Shown piece by piece: positions 1 through 9,436 of a stretch of 64,000 nucleotides of DNA (its first letter is position 1; the number at the start of each line of letters is the position of its first letter). Source of the DNA: Beijerinckiaceae bacterium (GTDB lineage: Bacteria > Pseudomonadota > Alphaproteobacteria > Rhizobiales > Beijerinckiaceae); assembly GCA_947454485.1 (NCBI GenBank), contig CANGJJ010000005.1, forward strand, positions 62,001 to 126,000. Direction: 5' to 3'. A model generated the notes under the pieces. That model worked only from the letters and a program-made list of their open reading frames with translations, did not search any database and was not told the origin of the DNA. The position numbers and the translations under genes were made by a program.

Positions 1-44
1 TCCGTTCGCCCCTTCTGCCCTTCGCGGGGATTTGCCTCACCGCT

Positions 45-839
45 TTGCTGCTCGCAGGCTGCGGCCCGACCGGCACCAATCTGCTGGGGAACGGCCCGCG
101 CATCGCAGAAGTCGAGGCACCTGATGCCTCCTTCTCCGACAATATCGCCTCGCTCAGCGATGTGGTGAAACGCAATCCTGAGTCACCAGATGCCTACAAC
201 ACTCGCGGCGCTGCCTATGCCCGCGCTGGCCGCTATCAAGAAGCCATTGCCGACTTCACTCAGGCGATCCGCATCAATCCCAATCATGCAGCAGCCTATG
301 TGAACCGCGCCCTCGCCAATCGTCAGATCAATCGCAATGATCAGGCACTGGCGGATTTCAACCGCGCGATTGAAGCCAATCCGCGCCATGCCCCCGCTTT
401 CTTGGGCCGCGCCAATCTGCTGCGCACACAAGGCGCGCTCACTGAGGCGCTGGCTGATCTTGATCAGGCCATTCGTCTGGCCCCTGAAGATGCGCAGGCC
501 TTCCATGCGCGTGGCCTGATCCATCAGCGAAATGGCAACCATCCGCGCGCCATTACAGATTTCGACAATGCGATTGACCGCAATCCCTTCGTGGCAGCGC
601 CCTATCAAGCGCGCGGTCAAAGCCTGATCGAGATCGGCAAATATGATGCGGCGGTGGAAGACTTCAACGCGACGCTGAATGTGAACAATCGCAATGCCGA
701 TGCATGGGCAGGCCTTGGCCTTGCCTATGAGCGCCTCGGCAACAAGCCCAAGGCGGTTGAATCTTACGAGCGCGCTTTGGTGGTCGAGCCCAATCACAAA
801 TTGGCCCGCGATGGCCGCGCGCGTCTGGGCCGCAGCTGA
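45..839 (+). CDS. TPR-repeat lipoprotein (NlpI-like)
   Basis: ORF with lipobox-like LLLAGCG at the N-terminus and successive TPR units (AYNTRGAAYARAGRYQEAIADFTQAIRINPNHAAAY...). Confidence 0.8.
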   Translation: MLLAGCGPTGTNLLGNGPRIAEVEAPDASFSDNIASLSDVVKRNPESPDAYNTRGAAYARAGRYQEAIADFTQAIRINPNHAAAYVNRALANRQINRNDQALADFNRAIEANPRHAPAFLGRANLLRTQGALTEALADLDQAIRLAPEDAQAFHARGLIHQRNGNHPRAITDFDNAIDRNPFVAAPYQARGQSLIEIGKYDAAVEDFNATLNVNNRNADAWAGLGLAYERLGNKPKAVESYERALVVEPNHKLARDGRARLGRS

Positions 840-865
840 TCACAGCCAAATTTTGCGTAATAAAA

Positions 866-891
866 AAGCCCGCGAGATCATCGCGGGCTTT
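866..891. terminator. Bidirectional intrinsic terminator between convergent genes
   Basis: AAGCCCGCGAGATCATCGCGGGCTTT hairpin with A/T tracts on both sides. Confidence 0.6.
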
Positions 892-910
892 GTTGTGAGA
901 GGCTGCTGGC

Positions 911-2314
911 CTAGTGGCCGAGCGCCTTGACGATATTGTCGACCATCTTCTTGGCATCCGCAAAGAGCATCATCGTATTGTCGCGGAAGAACAGTTCGTT
1001 CTCAACGCCTGCATAGCCTGAGCCCATGCCGCGCTTGATGAACAAAACCGTCTTGGCTTTCTCAACATCAAGGATCGGCATGCCATAGATGGCAGACTTG
1101 GGGTCCGTCTTGGCGGCCGGATTGGTCACGTCATTAGCGCCAATCACAAAGGCCACATCAGCCTGACCAAACTCCGAATTGATGTCCTCCAGCTCGAAGA
1201 CTTCGTCGTAGGGCACATTGGCTTCGGCGAGCAGCACATTCATATGGCCGGGCATACGACCCGCCACGGGATGAATGGCATATTTCACCTCAACGCCTTC
1301 CTTCTTCAAAAGGTCAGCCATCTCACGCAGAGCATGCTGCGCTTGGGCCACCGCCATGCCATAGCCCGGCACGATGATGACTTTGGACGCATTCTTCATG
1401 ATGTAAGCAGCATCATCGGCAGAGCCTTGCTTGACGGGGCGCGTTTCCACGACGCCCGCACCAGCAACTTCCGTGTCGCCACCAAAACCGCCCAGAATGA
1501 CGGAGATGAAGGAGCGGTTCATGCCCTTACACATGATGTAGGACAGGATCGCGCCTGAAGAGCCAACCAGCGCGCCCGTGATGATGAGCGCCAGATTGCC
1601 AAGCGTGAAGCCGATGCCCGCTGCTGCCCAACCCGAATAAGAGTTGAGCATGGACACAACCACCGGCATGTCAGCGCCGCCAATCGGCACGATGAGCAAG
1701 ACGCCCAGCACCAGAGAGACGAGCACGATGAGCCAGAAGAGGAGATGGCTCTGCGTGACGCAGAACATCACCACCAGCAGAATGAGGCCAGCGGCCAGAG
1801 CTGCATTGATGAGATGACGCTGCGGCAGCATGATCGGCTTGCCCGACATGCGACCATCGAGCTTCAAAAAGGCGATGATGGAGCCGGTGAAGGTGATGGC
1901 GCCAATGGCCGCACCAATCGACATCTCCAGCAGGCTGGCTGCATGGATATGCTTGGACGTGCCAATACCGAAAGCCTGCGGCGCATAGAGCGCGCCAGCG
2001 GCCACCAGAACAGCCGCAAGACCAACCAGCGCATGGAAGAAAGCCACCAGCTGGGGCATGGCCGTCATCTGCACGGTGCGGGCGCGCCAAGCGCCAATAC
2101 CACCGCCCAGCACAACGCCGCCAATCACCAGCGCCCAGGAGGACAGGCCAGAGGGCAGGCGATAGAGCAAGGTCGTGCCGACCGCCAAGGCCATGCCAAT
2201 CATGCCGTAGAGATTGCCCTGACGCGAGGTCGAGGGATGCGACAGGCCGCGCAGCGACAGAATGAACAAAACGCCTGCGACGAGATAGAGAAGGGCTGCA
2301 AAATTCGCGCTCAT
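911..2314 (-). CDS. pntB: NAD(P) transhydrogenase subunit beta
   Basis: Membrane N-terminal part followed by the NADP-binding domain (IVPGYGMAVAQAQHALREMADLLKKEGVEVKYAIHPVAGRMPGHMNVLLAEA...GANDVTNPAAKTDP). Confidence 0.97.
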   Translation of the reverse strand: MSANFAALLYLVAGVLFILSLRGLSHPSTSRQGNLYGMIGMALAVGTTLLYRLPSGLSSWALVIGGVVLGGGIGAWRARTVQMTAMPQLVAFFHALVGLAAVLVAAGALYAPQAFGIGTSKHIHAASLLEMSIGAAIGAITFTGSIIAFLKLDGRMSGKPIMLPQRHLINAALAAGLILLVVMFCVTQSHLLFWLIVLVSLVLGVLLIVPIGGADMPVVVSMLNSYSGWAAAGIGFTLGNLALIITGALVGSSGAILSYIMCKGMNRSFISVILGGFGGDTEVAGAGVVETRPVKQGSADDAAYIMKNASKVIIVPGYGMAVAQAQHALREMADLLKKEGVEVKYAIHPVAGRMPGHMNVLLAEANVPYDEVFELEDINSEFGQADVAFVIGANDVTNPAAKTDPKSAIYGMPILDVEKAKTVLFIKRGMGSGYAGVENELFFRDNTMMLFADAKKMVDNIVKALGH

Positions 2315-2317
2315 GCT

Positions 2318-2737
2318 TTAGCCCTTCTTCTTGTACATGGAGAGCATGCGCTCTGTGACCATGAAGCCGCCAAAGATATTCACGCAGGCCAGCACCAAAG
2401 CGACAAAACCGAAGGCGCGTGCATAAAGCGCCCCATCATCGCCCGGGCTCGACGCATCAACACCCACCGACAGCAAAGCGCCCACCACGATCACAGACGA
2501 GATCGCATTGGTGACCGACATGAGCGGTGTATGCAGAGCGGGCGTCACCGACCACACAACATAATAGCCAACGAAGATCGCCAGCGCGAAAATCGCGAGA
2601 CGAAACACGAAGGGGTCGATTGCACCGCCGGACGCAGCACCCGCCACATCACCTGCTGCTGTTGCCATCTGGTCAGCATAGGTTTGTGCGGCTTGCTGCA
2701 CGCTGTTCAAAAATGTCTGGGTAGCCTCATTTGCCAT
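2318..2737 (-). CDS. pntAB: NAD(P) transhydrogenase subunit alpha part 2
   Basis: Small membrane protein, VFRLAIFALAIFVGYYVVWSVTPALHTPLMSVTNAISSVIVVGAL, between pntB and pntAA. Confidence 0.93.
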   Translation of the reverse strand: MANEATQTFLNSVQQAAQTYADQMATAAGDVAGAASGGAIDPFVFRLAIFALAIFVGYYVVWSVTPALHTPLMSVTNAISSVIVVGALLSVGVDASSPGDDGALYARAFGFVALVLACVNIFGGFMVTERMLSMYKKKG

Positions 2738-2776
2738 GACTGCCCTCACAGTTGGCCAAAGGGAAAGCGAAACGCT

Positions 2777-3916
2777 TTACGCCTTGGGCTGGAAGTTGGG
2801 ATGAACAATAGCCCCGCCGCGTGTCAGCAGCGTTGCCTGCACAAGCTCGTCGTCCCAATTGGGCGCGAAGCTCTTGGTTTCTTTCGCCACCAGCGTCTCG
2901 ATGAAGGCGAGCAGATTGCGCGCATAGAGGCTGGAGGCCGTCGCCGCGATACGGCCAGCGACATTGAGATGGCCGACGATCTTCACGCCATTCTCGGTTG
3001 TGACGACTTGGCCCGGCACAGCCAGTTCGCAATTGCCGCCGCGCTCAACCGCAAGATCGACAATCACAGAGCCCGCGCGCATCGAGCGCACCATATCGGC
3101 TGTAATGAGGCGCGGAGCGGGACGGCCGGGAATGAGCGCCGTGGTGATGACGATATCTTGCTTGGCGATATGCGCAGCGGTGAGTGCTGCCTGCTTGGCC
3201 TGATAGTCTTTCGACATTTCTTTGGCATAGCCACCGGCTGTCTGCGCCTGCAAAAACTCTTCGTCTTCGACCGCGAGGAATTTCGCACCCAGCGATTCCA
3301 CCTGCTCCTTGGTGGCAGGGCGCACATCGGTCGCAGTGACAATGGCACCCAGACGGCGCGCAGTGGCAATCGCCTGAAGGCCCGCGACGCCCACGCCCAT
3401 GACGAAGATCTTGGCGGCCGGCACGGTGCCAGCGGCGGTCATCATCATCGGCACAGCGCGGCCATATTCAGCCGCACCATCGAGCACGGCGCGATAGCCC
3501 GCCAGATTGGCCTGCGAGGAGAGCACATCCATCACCTGCGCACGGGTGATGCGCGGCATGAACTCCATCGCGAAACTATTGAGCCCGGCCTGCGCATAGG
3601 CTTGCAGCGCTGCCTCTTGGCCGTAAGGATCCATGACAGCGATGACAGAGGCACCAGCGGCCGCGCCACTCAGCGCAGAGGCCTGCGGGCGACGCACCGC
3701 CAGAATAACATCAGCACCAGCAATGGTCGCACCAGCGCCTTGCGCAATGGTGGCACCTGCTGTTTCAAAGTCTGTATCGGTAATTCCGGAGGCCAAGCCT
3801 GCACCGGATTGGACCGCGACCTGCGCACCCAGCGCGATCAATTTTTTGACGGTCTCGGGAGTAGCTGCCACGCGGGTCTCATTGGACTCGGTTTCAGCTG
3901 GAACAGCAATGCGCAT
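2777..3916 (-). CDS. pntAA: NAD(P) transhydrogenase subunit alpha part 1
   Basis: MRIAVPAETESNETRVAATPETVKKL...; GVGVAGLQAIATARRLGAIVTATDVRP nucleotide-binding motif. Confidence 0.97.
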   Translation of the reverse strand: MRIAVPAETESNETRVAATPETVKKLIALGAQVAVQSGAGLASGITDTDFETAGATIAQGAGATIAGADVILAVRRPQASALSGAAAGASVIAVMDPYGQEAALQAYAQAGLNSFAMEFMPRITRAQVMDVLSSQANLAGYRAVLDGAAEYGRAVPMMMTAAGTVPAAKIFVMGVGVAGLQAIATARRLGAIVTATDVRPATKEQVESLGAKFLAVEDEEFLQAQTAGGYAKEMSKDYQAKQAALTAAHIAKQDIVITTALIPGRPAPRLITADMVRSMRAGSVIVDLAVERGGNCELAVPGQVVTTENGVKIVGHLNVAGRIAATASSLYARNLLAFIETLVAKETKSFAPNWDDELVQATLLTRGGAIVHPNFQPKA

Positions 3917-3991
3917 TCAAGCCTCCCTCTCAACACTCACAAGTATGGAGGCCGCTGAGCCGCCAGGTGGCGAGCCCGGCGGCTTGCGTGA

Positions 3992-4138
3992 TTAGAGCAG
4001 TGTGACTGCCATGAAGACCATCACTGCAACGCAGAAAATGGTGCCCCACTTGGTGAGACCAACGAAGAGTTCGTAGGTCTTTTCGTGTTCGACATAGTCC
4101 ATACCGGACTGGCCTGCACTGTTGTGATGTTCAGCCAT
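3992..4138 (-). CDS. aa3-type cytochrome c oxidase subunit IV (48 aa), absent from the ORF track
   Basis: Manual translation MAEHHNSAGQSGMDYVEHEKTYELFVGLTKWGTIFCVAVMVFMAVTLL*; single TM helix; upstream of pntAA as in many alphaproteobacteria. Confidence 0.85.
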   Translation of the reverse strand: MAEHHNSAGQSGMDYVEHEKTYELFVGLTKWGTIFCVAVMVFMAVTLL

Positions 4139-4175
4139 GAGGTCCTCTCAACTGGGCAAATGGGATGTAAATTGC

Positions 4176-4751
4176 TTAGCCGAATCCCTGCCCGGTCGCA
4201 ATCCGGCCGCGCCCGTGCTTTCGGGCCGAATAGCTGACAAAAACGATATAGGCGCTGAGCCCCAAGGCCCCGACCCAATGAATGAGCGCAAGCTGCCCCG
4301 CGCTCTCCACTCCCATGGGCCCGGCATGCCGCACCCACACCAGCGCCCCCAGAGGCATGGCGAGGGTGATGATCTGGGCCAGACGCTCCTCCTTGCGGAA
4401 CAGCAGCAAGCCAACCAGCAGGACCGGCAGGTGATAGGCCTCGACCGCCGAGGCAGGCCCAAGGGCCAGCGCCACATAGAGCGTCACAAAAGTGCCCGCC
4501 AGCCCCAGCAACAGCCGCCCAGCGACCGGCCAGCGTCCCAAAAAGGGCACCAGAAGGAAGAAAGGCGTCGTGAGCCAGGCGACCCGGGCCACCCAACCAG
4601 CATCGCCGATGATCCAGACGAGCCCCAGCGGATAGAGCGGCTGGCCAGAGCCAGCAAAGAGCGCAATCCGCGCCCCTGCCTGCTGCAAAGGATCATCGGT
4701 GGCCGCTGCCGCGCTCAGGCAGGCCCAGAGGGAGCGAAGAGCGGCGATCAT
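4176..4751 (-). CDS. Hypothetical multi-pass membrane protein
   Basis: 191 aa hydrophobic ORF overlapping the downstream end of the AarF gene by 4 nt. Confidence 0.6.
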   Translation of the reverse strand: MIAALRSLWACLSAAAATDDPLQQAGARIALFAGSGQPLYPLGLVWIIGDAGWVARVAWLTTPFFLLVPFLGRWPVAGRLLLGLAGTFVTLYVALALGPASAVEAYHLPVLLVGLLLFRKEERLAQIITLAMPLGALVWVRHAGPMGVESAGQLALIHWVGALGLSAYIVFVSYSARKHGRGRIATGQGFG

Positions 4752-6115
4752 GGCGTGAGCCCCGCATGGGCAAGGGCGGCCGCCTGACGCTCAGCGATCG
4801 CCCGCGTCGAGAAATGCTCGCCCATCGCCTCTTCAAACAGACGGTGGAAATTGAGCTTGGCATCGAGATGCAAAAACACCCCGCCCAGACCAATGGCCGC
4901 GCGGTCCATAAAGACAAACTCACGCGGCACTTTGACGGGGCCTTTTTCCTTGAGCGCCTTGTGAACCGTGAAGGCCTCGCGCCGACCATATTGGGCAGGC
5001 TCAACACCATCAGCAATGGTGCGCACGCGATCATCGAGCAAAGGCCCGTAGATGAATCGCGCCCAGATATTCAGCACGTCAATCAAATCGCGGCGCAGAT
5101 TTTTGAAGCCCCAGGTCTCATAGGCATGGACCACTTGGGCCTCATCATTGCGCAGCAAACCTTGGTAGAGATCCACCACACCGCCCACAAAGCTGGCGGG
5201 GAAAATACGCACACAGCCATAGTCGAGAAGATTGATCCCCTCGCCATCTCCAAAGACCGTGTAATTGCCCAGATGCGGATCACCATGAATGATGGCGAGC
5301 TGACTGAAAGGCTGCCACCAAGCCCGAAACATCGCTGTTGCAATGCGATTGCGCGTATCCTGATCAGCGCCTTTGAAGCTCAAAAGCTTCTCACCCTGCA
5401 ACCAATCCATCGTCAGCAAGCGACCCGTCGACAGATCATGCCACACGCCGGGTACGCGAATTTCGGAACGGTCGCGCAGAATATGCGCATAGAGCGCGGC
5501 ATGTTTGGCCTCACGGCGATAGTCGAGCTCTTCGCGCACACGCGCGCCAATCTCCACCGCCATATCGCGCGTGTCGATCGCCGGATCAAAACGCCGATGC
5601 AGCGCAAACAACATATCGAGTTGCGACAGGTCCGCCTCAACCGCAGAGGCCATATCAGGATATTGCAGCTTCACGGCAAGCGCCTTGCCATCAAGGCTGG
5701 TGGCGCGATGCACCTGCCCCAACGAGGCAGCAGCTGCCGGATGCAGATCAAACTCAGAAAAATGCGCGCGCCAGTCAGGCCCAAGCTCAGCCTGCATCCG
5801 GCGCTTGACGAAGGCCGCGCCCATGGGCGGCGCATCGGACTGCAGCTTTTGCAGCTCGGCCGCATATTCAGGCGGCAGCACATCGGGAATTGTGGCCATC
5901 AGCTGGGCCACTTTCATCAGCGGACCCTTGAGCCCGCCCAGAGCACGCGCCAGCCCCACGGCATGGGCGCCTGTGACATTGCCTGCCACAACCCGCTCCA
6001 TGGCCATGCGCGCAGCCACCCCGCCCACATTGGTCCCAACACGGGCATAGCGGGCGGCTCGGGCCGAAAAGCGATTGGCTTCCTCGTCTCTCATGAGGCC
6101 AATACGCGCCAACAA
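4748..6115 (-). CDS. AarF/ABC1/UbiB family kinase-like protein
   Basis: LKGPLMKVAQLMATIPDVLPPEY; LGQVHRA; AVKLQYP; IHGDPHLGNY; LLDYGCVR motifs. Confidence 0.9.
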   Translation of the reverse strand: MLARIGLMRDEEANRFSARAARYARVGTNVGGVAARMAMERVVAGNVTGAHAVGLARALGGLKGPLMKVAQLMATIPDVLPPEYAAELQKLQSDAPPMGAAFVKRRMQAELGPDWRAHFSEFDLHPAAAASLGQVHRATSLDGKALAVKLQYPDMASAVEADLSQLDMLFALHRRFDPAIDTRDMAVEIGARVREELDYRREAKHAALYAHILRDRSEIRVPGVWHDLSTGRLLTMDWLQGEKLLSFKGADQDTRNRIATAMFRAWWQPFSQLAIIHGDPHLGNYTVFGDGEGINLLDYGCVRIFPASFVGGVVDLYQGLLRNDEAQVVHAYETWGFKNLRRDLIDVLNIWARFIYGPLLDDRVRTIADGVEPAQYGRREAFTVHKALKEKGPVKVPREFVFMDRAAIGLGGVFLHLDAKLNFHRLFEEAMGEHFSTRAIAERQAAALAHAGLTP

Positions 6116-6150
6116 GGCCGTAGGATCAAAATTGACCGGGCTGAGCCTTC

Positions 6151-7350
6151 TTAGACCTCAACCGTGTCCACATTATAGGTGAAAAGCCACTCATAACGTT
6201 GGTTGATCGCCTCGGCGCTCCATTCGCGGTTGATATAGGCATCGGCCCGCTCAACATCGCGATATTCGGGATTGTGGAAGTGCCGGACCATGTCATTGGC
6301 CCCCGCGACCATCTTGTTGTCGCGCACCAGACGGGCCGCCTCATAGCGCTGCAGGGCGACTTTGACGTCCTGATATTTCTCAAGGCAGCGGGCGAGCACC
6401 ACGCCGTCCTCAAGCGCCATGACCGCACCCTGCGCCAGGAAGGGCAGGGTCGGATGGCAGGCATCGCCCAGCAAAGCCACGCGGCCATAGGTGTAATGAG
6501 AGAGCGGATCGCGCACCAGATAGGCCCATTTGAGCAGCTGTGGCGATGTGTCGATCATCTCATGAATATCATCATGCCAACCGGCATAATCTTCATGGCA
6601 TTGCTGCTTGGTGCCCGGAGCCGTCCAGGTCTTTTCATCCCATTCGGCCCGCTCGATCGTGGCAGCAAAATTGAAGATCTTGCCTTCGCGCAAGGGATAA
6701 TGGACCACATGGCCATTGGGGCCAATCCAGTTCACCGCCATGCTCACCTGCATACGCTCTGGCAGCAGATCAATCGGAATAACACCGCGCCAGATCATCA
6801 TGCCCGGATAGCGCGAGGGCGCATCATTGGCGGTGAGGCGGCGAATGACGGAATTGACGCCATCACAACCAATCAAAGCATCGCCTTCAAAGCTGCGACC
6901 ATCTTCAAGGGTCAGCGTCACCTTGTTGTCGCGCTCGACATAAGAGGCAACGCGCGCATTCAGATGCAGCACCTCAGGATGATCGCGCAGCACCGCTTCA
7001 CTGACCGCCGTCAACAGATCGGGGCGATAGACGGTGAGATAGGGATAGCCATAGCGCTCGATAGCAACCGGCCCCAAATCAAACAGCTTCCAGACCTTGC
7101 CCGTGTTCCACAGGCGCACTTCCTTGCGCTCGGCCTTGCAGGAGAGCTGACGCAAAGTTTCGAAAGCGCCGATAGAATCGAGCGCGCGATTGCCATTGGG
7201 GCTGATCTGAATTCCCGCGCCCACTTCGCGCAATTCGCTAGCCTGTTCGAAAATCTGCACGTCAAAGCCGCGCTGCAACAAAGCTGCAGCCGCACACATG
7301 CCGCCGATACCGCCACCGGCGATGAGAATGCGAGGTTTTGATCCAGCCAC
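6151..7350 (-). CDS. FAD-dependent aromatic monooxygenase (salicylate / 3-hydroxybenzoate hydroxylase family)
   Basis: ILIAGGGIGGMCAAAALLQRGFDVQIFEQ (GxGxxG) and LLGDACHPTLPFLAQGAVMALEDGVVLARCL (GD motif). Confidence 0.9.
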   Translation of the reverse strand: MAGSKPRILIAGGGIGGMCAAAALLQRGFDVQIFEQASELREVGAGIQISPNGNRALDSIGAFETLRQLSCKAERKEVRLWNTGKVWKLFDLGPVAIERYGYPYLTVYRPDLLTAVSEAVLRDHPEVLHLNARVASYVERDNKVTLTLEDGRSFEGDALIGCDGVNSVIRRLTANDAPSRYPGMMIWRGVIPIDLLPERMQVSMAVNWIGPNGHVVHYPLREGKIFNFAATIERAEWDEKTWTAPGTKQQCHEDYAGWHDDIHEMIDTSPQLLKWAYLVRDPLSHYTYGRVALLGDACHPTLPFLAQGAVMALEDGVVLARCLEKYQDVKVALQRYEAARLVRDNKMVAGANDMVRHFHNPEYRDVERADAYINREWSAEAINQRYEWLFTYNVDTVEV

Positions 7351-7421
7351 CCGAGCGTCTCCTTGTTCTTGGACAGCTTCCTAACGCAGGAGCAGTCAAA
7401 AACGCAATGCGATGTGACGTC

Positions 7422-9263
7422 TTATGCGTCCATCGCTTCAAGCTCGGCAATCATGCCCTCGATCATGGTCAGACCGATCTGCCAGAAACCGGGATCGCGC
7501 GCATCAAGCCCGAAGGGGGCCAGAAGTTCAGAATGATGCTTCGTGCCGCCTGCCGAGAGCATGGCGAAATATTTCTCCACAAAGCCGCCCTCAGCCTTCT
7601 GATAGACGCCATAGAGCGAATTCACGAGGCAATCGCCGAAGGCATAGGCATAGACATAAAAGGGCGAATGAACGAAATGCGGGATATAGGCCCAGAAAGT
7701 CTCATAGCCCTCGCGCAAAGCAATCGCCGGCCCCAGACTCTCAGCCTGCACGCTCATCCACAAGTCCCCGATCTGCTCAGCCGTCAACTCGCCCGCACGG
7801 CGCGCCTCATGCAACTTGCGCTCGAAAGAGTAGAAAGCGATCTGGCGCACCACCGTATTGATCATATCCTCGACCTTTGCCGCCAGCATAGCGCGGCGCT
7901 GCTCGGGGCCTGACTGGGCGAGCAAGGTGCGGAAGGTGAGCATCTCGCCAAAGACACTGGCCGTCTCAGCCAAAGTCAGAGGTGTCGGCGCCATCAAGGC
8001 CCCGTTATGCGCGGCAAGCACCTGATGCACGCCATGACCCAATTCATGCGCAAGCGTCATCACATCGCGCGGCTTACCCTGATAATTCAGCAGCACATAT
8101 GGATGCGCAGAGGGAACGGTGGGATGAGCAAAAGCACCGGGCGCTTTGCCGGGGCGCACAGGTGCATCAATCCAGCGCTCATCAAAGAAGCGCTGCGCGA
8201 TCTGCGCCATTTTCGGTGAAAATTCGCCATAGGCCGAGAGCACCAGATGGCGCGCATCTTCCCAATTATAGCTGCGGGTCGGCACATTGGGCAGCGGCGC
8301 ATTGCGATCCCAATGATCGAGTTGCTCACGCCCAAACCATTTCGCCTTCAGCTTGTAATAGCGATGCGACAATCGCGGATAGGCATCACGCACCGCGCTC
8401 ACCAGTGCATCAACCACTTCGCGTTCAACACGGTTCGACAAATGGCGCGAATCCGCCACATCACTAAAGCCGCGCCAACGATCGCCAATCTCCTTGTCCT
8501 TGGCGAGCACATTTGTCACCAGCGAGAAGGTGCGAAGATTGGCGCGCAAGGTCGTGGCCAAAGCCTGCGAAGCATCGCGGCGCACAGCCTCATTGGGATC
8601 TTGCATGAGATTGAGCGTCGGCTCGAGCGACAGTTCCTTATCGCCCACCTTGAAGCGCAGACCCGCGATGGTCTCGTCGAACAAGCGGTTCCATGCGCCC
8701 CGGCCCGTGACGGACTTTTCATGGAAGAGCTGCTCAACGCGGTCCTCAAGCTGATAGGGCTTTTCGCGGCGCACATCTTCAAGCCAAGGGCGATAATGGG
8801 ACAGCGGCGCTTGGCCCATGACAGCGGACATGACGCTGTCCTCGATCCGGTTCAGCTCAAGGGTCAGGAACAAGAGATCGGTCGAGGCATTGGTGATCTT
8901 TTCTTGCGCATCGCCATAAAATTTCGCGCGCGCCGGATCGGTCGTATCCCCGGCATAGATCAGGCCCGCATAGGACATGACCCGGCCGATCAGATCCTCC
9001 AGCGCCTCATAGCGCTGCAACATGGCAAACAGGGTCTGGCTGGCGTCAGGGGCCCCAGCCATCTGAGCGAGCTTGCCGCGATAGTCCTGCGCAAAAGCCG
9101 CGCAATCCTGCGCGATCCGGGCAAGGTCGCCGGCATAAGCGGGCGATTCCATGCCGGGATAAAGATCGGCCAAATTCCACTCCGGCAGCGTGCCTTGGTC
9201 AGCAGCGGCCCCCGATGAGGCGGTGGCGCGGGCAAGCTTGAACGAGGCAGGCGAGGCAAACAT
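7422..9263 (-). CDS. pepF: M3 family oligoendopeptidase
   Basis: Zinc motif LAHELGHGVHQ; YVYAYAFGDCLVNSLY C-terminal motif. Confidence 0.92.
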   Translation of the reverse strand: MFASPASFKLARATASSGAAADQGTLPEWNLADLYPGMESPAYAGDLARIAQDCAAFAQDYRGKLAQMAGAPDASQTLFAMLQRYEALEDLIGRVMSYAGLIYAGDTTDPARAKFYGDAQEKITNASTDLLFLTLELNRIEDSVMSAVMGQAPLSHYRPWLEDVRREKPYQLEDRVEQLFHEKSVTGRGAWNRLFDETIAGLRFKVGDKELSLEPTLNLMQDPNEAVRRDASQALATTLRANLRTFSLVTNVLAKDKEIGDRWRGFSDVADSRHLSNRVEREVVDALVSAVRDAYPRLSHRYYKLKAKWFGREQLDHWDRNAPLPNVPTRSYNWEDARHLVLSAYGEFSPKMAQIAQRFFDERWIDAPVRPGKAPGAFAHPTVPSAHPYVLLNYQGKPRDVMTLAHELGHGVHQVLAAHNGALMAPTPLTLAETASVFGEMLTFRTLLAQSGPEQRRAMLAAKVEDMINTVVRQIAFYSFERKLHEARRAGELTAEQIGDLWMSVQAESLGPAIALREGYETFWAYIPHFVHSPFYVYAYAFGDCLVNSLYGVYQKAEGGFVEKYFAMLSAGGTKHHSELLAPFGLDARDPGFWQIGLTMIEGMIAELEAMDA

Positions 9264-9436
9264 GGGCTGACCTTTCGGCTGGAAACGCCCTCTATATCGG
9301 GCCTTCCGCGCCCCGCTTCAACCGCAAAACCTGTGATCGTGCCAAGCTGACACGCTAATTAATCAGCCGTTTACCCTGTTTGCCTCATAGTTTGGTCCGA
9401 AGCAGGGGCAAGCCCTGCTGGAGAGTGAATCGCGGC

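Noticed and set aside
1745-3958. 737-aa plus-strand ORF antisense to the pnt operon
   Set aside because: Composition (His/Arg/Gln-rich) typical of a shadow frame opposite GC-rich genes; the minus strand encodes unambiguous PntA/PntB.
4766-6154. 462-aa plus-strand ORF antisense to the AarF-like gene
   Set aside because: Shadow ORF; minus strand has kinase-like motifs.
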